Shown here: one piece after another, positions 43,247-49,467 of the stretch
Position numbering within the stretch: position 1 is the stretch's first letter
Layout: the number at the start of each line of letters is the position of its first letter
From: Streptomyces sennicomposti
Lineage (GTDB): Bacteria; Actinomycetota; Actinomycetes; Streptomycetales; Streptomycetaceae
Direction: 5' to 3'
Length of the DNA stretch: 64,000 nucleotides
NCBI RefSeq assembly: GCF_019890635.1
Contig: NZ_JAIOAB010000026.1
Span: forward strand, 26,282 to 90,281
The notes under the pieces: generated by a model
Database searches by the model: none
Told to the model about the DNA's origin: nothing
The model's input: only the letters and a program-made list of their open reading frames with translations
Translations under genes and position numbers: made by a program

Positions 43247-44731
43247 CTACCCGTCCTGCGACCACCAGTCGAAGCGGACGCAGAGCTTGCCGCCGAGCCA
43301 GTACTCCGCCCAGCTGCCGAGGTCGACCGGCGAGCAGTCCTTCGGGGACGCCGGGGCGGCGGGCGCGGTCGGCTGCGGTGTGGGCGCCGGGGTCTGGGGC
43401 TCGGTCGGGGCCGGGGTCGGCTCGTCGGCGCGGCCGAAGAGGACGGACCGGTAGACCTGGGACGCCCTGGGATTGGCCGAGCACTGCCACACGCCGTGCG
43501 GGCAGTAGTCGGTCAGCGTGTTGTAGAGCGGCTTGTGCTCGTCCATCCAGGCCAGCATGCGCCGCATGTACTCGGCGTTGTCGCCGTTGCGGAAGAGCCC
43601 CCATTCGGGGTAGGAGATCGGCTTTCCGTGGGCCTTCGCGAAATCCACCTGCGCCTGGAGTCCGTACGGTTCCTTGATCTGCTCGTCGAAGGAGATTCCG
43701 CTGGGCTGGTCGTAGGAATCCATGCCCATGATGTCGACGGTGTCGTCACCCGGATAGCACTCGGTCCAGGGAACGGCGTCCCGCCCCCGGTTCGGTGCGA
43801 AATCGAACCGGAACTTTTGGCCCGGCACCGAGCGCATGGTGGTGACGATCCGGTTCCAGTACTTCTTCCAGGACTCCGGGTCCGGTCCGCAGCGGTGGGT
43901 GTAGGTGGTGCCGTTCATCTCCCAGCCGAGCACGAGGACCGTGTCCTCGGCCTTCAGTTGGACCAGCCGTTCGGCCAGGGCGCGGAAGTGGTGGTCGAAC
44001 TCGCCGGCCGCGCCCTGCCGCAGCAGCCGTCTGACCTCGTCGTCGGAGACGCCCGCCTCGTTGCGCTCCTGGAGGGGCACGTTGAGGACGAGCATCCGGT
44101 CGGGTCTCTCGTTGCGCCAGCGCGCCCACGCCTCCAGGAAGCCGGGCGCGCCCTCGATGTCGCTCCAGTGCTCGCCGGGCAGATAGGTGTGGCCGACGCG
44201 GAGTTCGGCGCCGCCCAGCCAGCGGCTGAGCTGCGGCATCCGGGCCACCCCGCGGGAGTCGGAGGCGAGGAAGGCGCCGAAGGCCGGGACCTGCACGGGC
44301 GGCACCGTCGGTACGGCCGCGACGCCGACCGGCGGTGCGGGCACGGGCGGTGTGAGCACGGGGGCCGCGGGGACGGCCGCCGGAGGAACGGCGCTCGGCT
44401 CGGCCGCCGGGGGAACGCCTTGAGCGGTCGCCTGCGCGACGCCCGCCGCGGTGGCGGCCGGTGCCGCGGGAACGGCCGGGACGGCGGGCACGGCCGCCTG
44501 CGCCCCGGCGGGAACGGTCGCCCCGGCCGGGGCGGTCGTCGCGGGTGTCTGGACGGCGGCGGCCGGTGCGGTCGGGACGGCCACCGGCGGGGTCGGTGCC
44601 GGCGCCCGCGGATCGGCGGCCCGCACCGCCTCCACCCCCCTCGCGGGACCGCACGCCAGGGTGGCCAGCGCGACCGCCGCCGCGCCCACGGCCAGCCGGC
44701 GGACCCGCGTCCGCCTCTGCTCGGCTGCCAT
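43247..44731 (-). CDS. Secreted GH26-like glycoside hydrolase
   Basis: 494 residues from ATG 44731 behind GGAGCAGGA. Signal peptide, then a Pro/Ala/Val-rich linker to ~residue 150. The catalytic domain has FGAFLASDSRGVARM, LNVPLQERNEAG, VLVLGWEMNGTTY (acid/base Glu ~269), MGMDSYDQPSG and ISYPEWGLFRNGD (nucleophile Glu ~375), an arrangement of GH26 mannanase-like enzymes. The C-terminus (DCSPVDLGSWAEYWLGGKLC) has paired Cys. It probably trims, releases or remodels the polymer made by the adjacent operon, on which it converges. True substrate unknown. Confidence 0.85.
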   Translation of the reverse strand: MAAEQRRTRVRRLAVGAAAVALATLACGPARGVEAVRAADPRAPAPTPPVAVPTAPAAAVQTPATTAPAGATVPAGAQAAVPAVPAVPAAPAATAAGVAQATAQGVPPAAEPSAVPPAAVPAAPVLTPPVPAPPVGVAAVPTVPPVQVPAFGAFLASDSRGVARMPQLSRWLGGAELRVGHTYLPGEHWSDIEGAPGFLEAWARWRNERPDRMLVLNVPLQERNEAGVSDDEVRRLLRQGAAGEFDHHFRALAERLVQLKAEDTVLVLGWEMNGTTYTHRCGPDPESWKKYWNRIVTTMRSVPGQKFRFDFAPNRGRDAVPWTECYPGDDTVDIMGMDSYDQPSGISFDEQIKEPYGLQAQVDFAKAHGKPISYPEWGLFRNGDNAEYMRRMLAWMDEHKPLYNTLTDYCPHGVWQCSANPRASQVYRSVLFGRADEPTPAPTEPQTPAPTPQPTAPAAPASPKDCSPVDLGSWAEYWLGGKLCVRFDWWSQDG

Positions 44732-44899
44732 TCCTGCTCCCTTCCTCGCCGCTGTCCGGACTTCCCTCTGCATTCCCCATATTGACGGCCAGTCATATGA
44801 AGTGAGGCATACGCAAGCCGAAGGCGCCACCGCCGTCATGGCTTTCGAGTGCCCGGCTGGCCCGTACGGGTGAGCCGTATCCGACGACACGACGACACA

Positions 44900-45010
44900 A
44901 CGTAGAGATCCCCCCGAGAAACACCGCACAAGCCCTCGGGAAGCCCCGAGAAAACCCCGAGAAGCCCCCTAGAAGACCCGAGAAGACCCGAGAAGCCCCG
45001 AGAAAAGAGA
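44900..45010. repeat. CCCGAGAAG-type direct repeats before the ATP-grasp gene
   Basis: Six or so imperfect units (CCCGAGAAACACC, CCCCGAGAAAACC, CCCGAGAAG, ACCCGAGAAGACCCGAGAAG) run up to the start codon. Purine-rich and lower in GC than the surroundings. They occupy the leader and supply the GAGAAAAGAGA in front of the GTG start. Confidence 0.75.
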
Positions 45011-45014
45011 ATTC

Positions 45015-46499
45015 GTGCCGCTGCTCGACACCCGCGTCCCCGCAGTAGTGCTGCGGATCGACCGGAACCCCTTTCACCACGGAACGCTCGGCGCCGTGCG
45101 CTCCCTCGGCCGGGCGGGAGTGGAGGTGCACGTCGTCGCCGACACGGCGGGAAGCCCCGTCCACCGGTCGCGTTTCGTCCACCGCGCGCACACCCCGCCG
45201 CCGGACGCCTCCCCCGACGCCGTCCGCGCCGTGCTCCAGCAGGTGGCCGGCCGGATCGGACGGCCCGCCGTGCTGGTCCCGATGGACGACGCGAGCGCCA
45301 TCGCCGCGGCCCGGACGCGCGACGGTCTCGCCGCCTCCTATCTGCTGCCCGAACTGCCGGGCGCGCTGGCCGAACGCGTCGCCGACAAGGCGGAACTGGC
45401 CGCCGTGTGCGCCGCCGCCGACGTCCCGCACCCGCTGACGCTCATCCCGGACAGCGCGGCGCGGGCCGCCGCCGACGTACGGCGGCTCGGCCTTCCGGCG
45501 GTGGCCAAGTGGAGCCGCCCCTGGCTGCTGCCGGCCGGCAGCGGTCTGCGCAGCACGGTGCTGGTGCGCTCCGAGCGACAGGCCCGCGAGCTGTATCTGC
45601 GCACCGAGGAGGCGAGCAGCCGGCTGCTGCTCCAGGCGTATCTGCCGCCGGGCCAGGACCGGGACTGGTTCTTCCACGGCTACGCCGACCGCTCCGGCGC
45701 GGTGCGCGCGGGCGGCCCCGGCCGCAAGCAGTCGGCCTGGCCGCGCGGCGCGGGGCTGACCGCGGTGGGCCGCTGGACGCCCAACCCGCAGCTCCGGGAG
45801 CTGACCGAGCGGCTCGTCGGCGAGCTGGGCTACCGGGGCGTCCTCGATCTGGACTTCCGCCGCTGCGGGGTGACGGGCCGTTACCACCTGCTCGACTTCA
45901 ACCCCCGCCCCGGCGCGCAGTTCCGGCTGTTCGAGGACGGCGCGGGAGTGGACGTCGTACGCGCCCTGCACCTGGACCTGACGGGGCGTCCGGTGCCGGA
46001 CGCGCTGCCCCGGTCCGGGCGGGAGTTCGTGGTGGAGAACTACGCGCCGCTGGCCGCGCTGCGGGCGGCCCCGACCGGGCGCGAACTGGCCTGGTACGCG
46101 CCGGACGACCGGATGCCCGGGTGGGCGATGTGCGGTCTGTGGGGCCGGCACGTCTCCCGGCGGCTGGGGCAGCGGCTGCGGGCGACGGCGGCCGGTGCGG
46201 CGGGGCCGCGGCGGGCCGCCGCGGCCGGTCCCGGGGCGACGTCCGCCACGGGTCCCGGCGCGGACCCCGCGGCGGGTTCCGGGACGGACTCCGCGGCGGG
46301 TTCCGCGACGGACTCCGCGGCGGTTCCCGGGGGGCGGCCGTCCTCCGGGCCGCCCGTCCCGACGCCCGGGTCGTCCCCGTCGTCCCTGCCCTTCCTCCAC
46401 TCCCCCGGCTCCGGGACCTCCGGGCCATCCGGGTCCGCCGTGGTTTCCGTGTCCTCCGGGACCTCCGTGACCGACAACGAGAAAGCGAGCAGTCGATGA
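45015..46499 (+). CDS. ATP-grasp carboxylate-amine ligase family protein
   Basis: 494 residues, GTG start. N-terminal Rossmann-like part (VVLRIDRNPFHHGTLGAVRS), then an ATP-grasp fold: PAVAKWSRPWLL carries the ATP-binding Lys, QAYLPPGQDRDWFFHGY, and GVLDLDFRR...YHLLDFNPRPGAQ supplies the Mg-binding Asp/Asn. Such enzymes join a carboxylate to an amine through an acyl-phosphate. In this setting it could attach an amino acid or make an amide on a sugar, but the substrate is not known. The last ~100 residues are Gly/Ser/Asp/Pro repeats (GSGTDSAAGSATDSAA). ATGA overlap with the flavoprotein. Confidence 0.82.
   Translation: MPLLDTRVPAVVLRIDRNPFHHGTLGAVRSLGRAGVEVHVVADTAGSPVHRSRFVHRAHTPPPDASPDAVRAVLQQVAGRIGRPAVLVPMDDASAIAAARTRDGLAASYLLPELPGALAERVADKAELAAVCAAADVPHPLTLIPDSAARAAADVRRLGLPAVAKWSRPWLLPAGSGLRSTVLVRSERQARELYLRTEEASSRLLLQAYLPPGQDRDWFFHGYADRSGAVRAGGPGRKQSAWPRGAGLTAVGRWTPNPQLRELTERLVGELGYRGVLDLDFRRCGVTGRYHLLDFNPRPGAQFRLFEDGAGVDVVRALHLDLTGRPVPDALPRSGREFVVENYAPLAALRAAPTGRELAWYAPDDRMPGWAMCGLWGRHVSRRLGQRLRATAAGAAGPRRAAAAGPGATSATGPGADPAAGSGTDSAAGSATDSAAVPGGRPSSGPPVPTPGSSPSSLPFLHSPGSGTSGPSGSAVVSVSSGTSVTDNEKASSR
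46200..46350. repeat. Repeat in the ATP-grasp gene tail
   Basis: Diverged 24-27-base units with core GACTCCGCGGCGGGTTCC encode TDSAAGSA-type repeats in the C-terminal tail of the ATP-grasp protein, in frame. Confidence 0.75.
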
Positions 46500-47761
46500 A
46501 GTACGACCTTGTGGTGGTGGGCGCGGGCCCGTACGGCCTCTCGATCGCCTCCCACGCCGCGGCCGCCGGGCTGAACCTGCGCGTGTTCGGCCGGCCCATG
46601 GCGTCCTGGCGCGATCACATGCCGCGCGGCATGCTCCTGAAGTCGGAGCCGTGGGCGTCGAACCTGTCCGATCCGGCGGGCCGCTGGCGGCTGGACGCGT
46701 ACTGCGCCGAGCGCGGGATGGCGGCCCGGCACGCCGAGCCGATGCCGGTGGAGACGTTCGCGGCGTACGGGCTGTGGTTCGCGCGCAACGCCGTGCCGGG
46801 TGTGGACGAGCGCACGGTGGTGCGGATCTCCTCCGGTCCCGGCGGGTTCACGGTGGTCACCGAGGACGGGCAGGCGGTGCAGGCGCGGACGGTGGCGCTG
46901 GCGGTCGGCGTGATGCCGTTCGTGGAGGTGCCGCCGGTGCTGCGCGCGCTGCGGCCCTCGCTGGTGACGCACAGCAGCGACCACAGCGACCTGACCCGCT
47001 TCCGGGGGATGGACGTCACGGTGGTCGGCGGCGGGCAGGCGGCCCTGGAGACGGCGGCGCTGCTGGCCGAGCAGGGCTCGCGCGCCCGGGTGCTGGCGCG
47101 GGCCGGACAGCTGCGCTGGAACGATCTGCCGCCGGTGCTGGAGCGGCCCTGGTGGCAGTCGGTGCGCTCGCCGCACAGCGGGCTGGGTCCCGGCTGGCGC
47201 AACTGGTTCTACTCCGAGCGCCCGAACCTCTTCCGGCGGCTGCCGGAGCCGACCCGGGCGCGGATCGCGGCCAGCGCGCTGGGACCGGCGGGCGCCTGGT
47301 GGGTGCGGGACCGGGTGGAGCGGGCGGTGGAGCTGCTGCCGGGCCACGAGATCGCCTCGGCCCGGGCGGCGGGCGGCGGCCTGCGGCTGGAGACGGTGCG
47401 CTTGGACGGCACGGTGTGCACGGTGGAGACCGAGCATGTGATCGCGGCGACCGGGTTCCGGACGAGCTGCGACCGGTTCGGGATGCTCGCCGCCGAGCTG
47501 CGCGGGACGCTGGCCGCGCTGCCGGACGGCTCCCCTGAGGTGGGGCACGACTTCGAGTCCTCCCACCCCGGGCTGTTCCTCGCCGGGCTGGTGACCGCGT
47601 CGGGCTTTGGTCCGGCGATGCGGTTCGTGCAGGGCGCGACGTTCACGGCGTCGGCGCTGGTGCGGGGGGTGCGGCGGCGGCTGCGGACGGCGCCGGCGAC
47701 CGTGATGGTGCCCGGGCCGGGCGGCAGCCGCACCGCGGCCCCGTCGCCGGTGCGCCACTGA
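46496..47761 (+). CDS. FAD/NAD(P)-dependent oxidoreductase (monooxygenase-like)
   Basis: 421 residues, ATG overlapping the ATP-grasp stop. FAD motif VVVGAGPYGLSIASHAAAAG at the N-terminus, a second dinucleotide motif VTVVGGGQAALETAALLAEQ (~180), and ATGF near 320 (HVIAATGFRT) match the class B flavin monooxygenase/lysine N6-hydroxylase-like group. The coupling to an ATP-grasp ligase suggests that both act on one small molecule, for example oxidising an amine that is later ligated, or the reverse; this is inference. Followed by a strong hairpin. Confidence 0.85.
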   Translation: MKYDLVVVGAGPYGLSIASHAAAAGLNLRVFGRPMASWRDHMPRGMLLKSEPWASNLSDPAGRWRLDAYCAERGMAARHAEPMPVETFAAYGLWFARNAVPGVDERTVVRISSGPGGFTVVTEDGQAVQARTVALAVGVMPFVEVPPVLRALRPSLVTHSSDHSDLTRFRGMDVTVVGGGQAALETAALLAEQGSRARVLARAGQLRWNDLPPVLERPWWQSVRSPHSGLGPGWRNWFYSERPNLFRRLPEPTRARIAASALGPAGAWWVRDRVERAVELLPGHEIASARAAGGGLRLETVRLDGTVCTVETEHVIAATGFRTSCDRFGMLAAELRGTLAALPDGSPEVGHDFESSHPGLFLAGLVTASGFGPAMRFVQGATFTASALVRGVRRRLRTAPATVMVPGPGGSRTAAPSPVRH

Positions 47762-47850
47762 CGCCCCCGCCGGGCGCGCTCCGGTGAGCCCCGCCCCGGC
47801 CGAGCCGTCTCCCGTACGGCTCGGCCGGGGCGGGGCGCGGTAATGAGAAA

Positions 47851-47887
47851 GGGTCACCCGAGTACGCGGGGCGTACTCGGGTGACCC
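47851..47887. terminator. 17-bp perfect hairpin
   Basis: GGGTCACCCGAGTACGC, loop GGG, then the exact complement. It lies 90 bases after the flavoprotein stop and 68 bases past the convergent chaplin stop, so it ends transcription of both. Confidence 0.88.
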
Positions 47888-47954
47888 TCATGTCGCGGCC
47901 GGACGCCGCACCGGAGCCGCCCCCGCGGGGGCGGCGGTCCGGCGGGACTGCCGG

Positions 47955-48428
47955 CTAGCGGACCGCCGCGGCGCGACCGCGGCGGTACAGCATCGCGCCG
48001 CCCGCGATCAGCGCCACGCTCACCGCGCCGGCCGCCAGCGTCTCCTTGCCGCCACCGGTCTCGGCGAGCTGCGGCGGCTCGTGCGGGACGACGGCCGGCG
48101 GGGTGTACCGGACCGGCGGCGCGGGCTTCGGCGTCTCGGCGCGCGGGGGCGCCGGGGTGGGCTTGGCCGGCGGGGTCGTCTCGGGGCCGTTCTCGCAGGT
48201 GTTGCCGAACGAGCTGTTGAGCGCGGCGACACCGTTGACGGTGTTGCCGCAGACGTTCGCCTCCACCTCGACCGGGACCTGCACGGTGTTGCCGGACAGG
48301 ACGCCGGGCGAGTCGCTGCTGGTGCCGTTGGCCGTGGAGTCGGCGAAGGCGGAGGTGCCGGACAGGGACAGAATGCCCGTGGCGGCGGCGGCCGCCGCGA
48401 ACACTCCCCTGCTCAGGGTCTGTCGCAA
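47955..48428 (-). CDS. Cell-wall-anchored chaplin with a single chaplin domain
   Basis: 157 residues from a TTG at 48428 that has AGGAAG eight bases ahead and yields a clean signal peptide (LRQTLSRGVFAAAAAATGIL ... TSAFA); an ATG at 48503 would add 25 unlikely residues. One chaplin domain at about residues 40-82 (SPGVLSGNTVQVPVEVEANV CGNT ... FGNTCENG, two Cys), a Pro-rich spacer, LAETGG (~121), a membrane helix and an Arg tail. Long chaplins ChpA-C normally carry two chaplin domains before the sortase signal; here there is one. It should be fixed to the wall by sortase and nucleate the chaplin film. Confidence 0.9.
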   Translation of the reverse strand: MRQTLSRGVFAAAAAATGILSLSGTSAFADSTANGTSSDSPGVLSGNTVQVPVEVEANVCGNTVNGVAALNSSFGNTCENGPETTPPAKPTPAPPRAETPKPAPPVRYTPPAVVPHEPPQLAETGGGKETLAAGAVSVALIAGGAMLYRRGRAAAVR

Positions 48429-48517
48429 TGTGGTGTCTTCCTGTGTGAAGAATGGGGAGAGCCGGCCCTGGAACCGGGAGACCGAGTTCTCGTAGCGCCG
48501 CATGCCCTACTGCTTCT

Positions 48518-48545
48518 TCAACCCGACACCGGGGAATTGGTGGCG
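48518..48545 (-). promoter_or_regulatory. Weak sigma-BldN-like promoter of the anchored chaplin
   Basis: On the minus strand CGCCAC (48545-48540), 16 bases, GGTTGA (48523-48518), against the CGTAAC-N16-CGTTGA consensus: nine of twelve match with correct spacing, 90 bases before the TTG start. Confidence 0.4.
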
Positions 48546-48603
48546 CAAGTTCACCCGATTGGACCGCGTGACCGGCGTCGGCCTGACCACCGGCCCCGGG
48601 GCT

Positions 48604-49467
48604 TCAGGACACCACGTCCTTGCGGGCGAACCCGCGGAACGCCAGGGCGAAGAACACCAGTGCGTAGGTGACGGAGATCGCCGTGCCCTGGATCATCCCG
48701 GACCACTGCGGGTGCGGCTGTACGGCGTCGGCCCAGGCGAACTGCCAGTGCGCGGGCAGGAAGTGCCGCCAGTGGCCCAGGGCGGTGACGGCGTCCAGCA
48801 CGTTGCCCACGATGGTCAGGCCGACCGCGCCGCCCACCGCGCCCAGCGGCGCGTCCGTCTTCGTTGACAGCCAGAACGCCAGCGCGGCGGTGACCAGCTG
48901 GGAGACGAAGAGGTACGCCACGACCACCACAAGCCGCCCGGCGGCGGTGCCCGGGTCGAGCGCGCCGCCGGTGGGGATGCGCAGCGGCCCCCAGCCGTAG
49001 GCGGCGGTGCCGACGGCGAGCGCCACCACCGGCAGCAGCACCATCGCGGCCAGGCTCAGCCCGAGCCCGACGGCCAGCTTGGACCACAGCAGCCGGGCCC
49101 GGGGCACGGGCGCGGCGAGCAGATAGCGCAGCGAGGACCAGCTCGCCTCGGAGGCGACGGTGTCCCCGCAGAACAGCGCGACCGGGATCACCAGCAGGAA
49201 GCCCGCCGAGACGAACAGGTTGACGGCGGCGAAGTTGGCGCCGGAGGCGGTGGCCGTGTCCATCAGCGTGACCTGGTTGTTGCGGCCGCCGGGGTCGCCG
49301 CCGATGGCGAAGGCGGCGACCAGCACGAAGGGCAGCGCGGCCAGGATGCCGCCCATGATCAGGGTGCGGCGGCGCCCCAGCTGGCGGGCCAGTTCGACGC
49401 GCAGGGGCAGGGTGCGGCCCGCGCGGTAGCCGGAGGCGGCCTCCACGGGCTCGGTGAGCGTGCTCAC
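48604..49467 (-). CDS. ABC-2 type transporter permease
   Basis: 287 residues, GTG overlapping the upstream stop as GTGA. Six membrane segments (TLIMGGILAALPFVLVAAFA, VSAGFLLVIPVALFCGDTVA, LGLSLAAMVLLPVVALAVG and others) with the ABC-2 loop SEASWSSLRYLLAAPVPRARLLWSKL. It is the membrane partner of the ATPase domain of the fusion gene immediately upstream. Substrate unknown. Confidence 0.88.
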   Translation of the reverse strand: MSTLTEPVEAASGYRAGRTLPLRVELARQLGRRRTLIMGGILAALPFVLVAAFAIGGDPGGRNNQVTLMDTATASGANFAAVNLFVSAGFLLVIPVALFCGDTVASEASWSSLRYLLAAPVPRARLLWSKLAVGLGLSLAAMVLLPVVALAVGTAAYGWGPLRIPTGGALDPGTAAGRLVVVVAYLFVSQLVTAALAFWLSTKTDAPLGAVGGAVGLTIVGNVLDAVTALGHWRHFLPAHWQFAWADAVQPHPQWSGMIQGTAISVTYALVFFALAFRGFARKDVVS

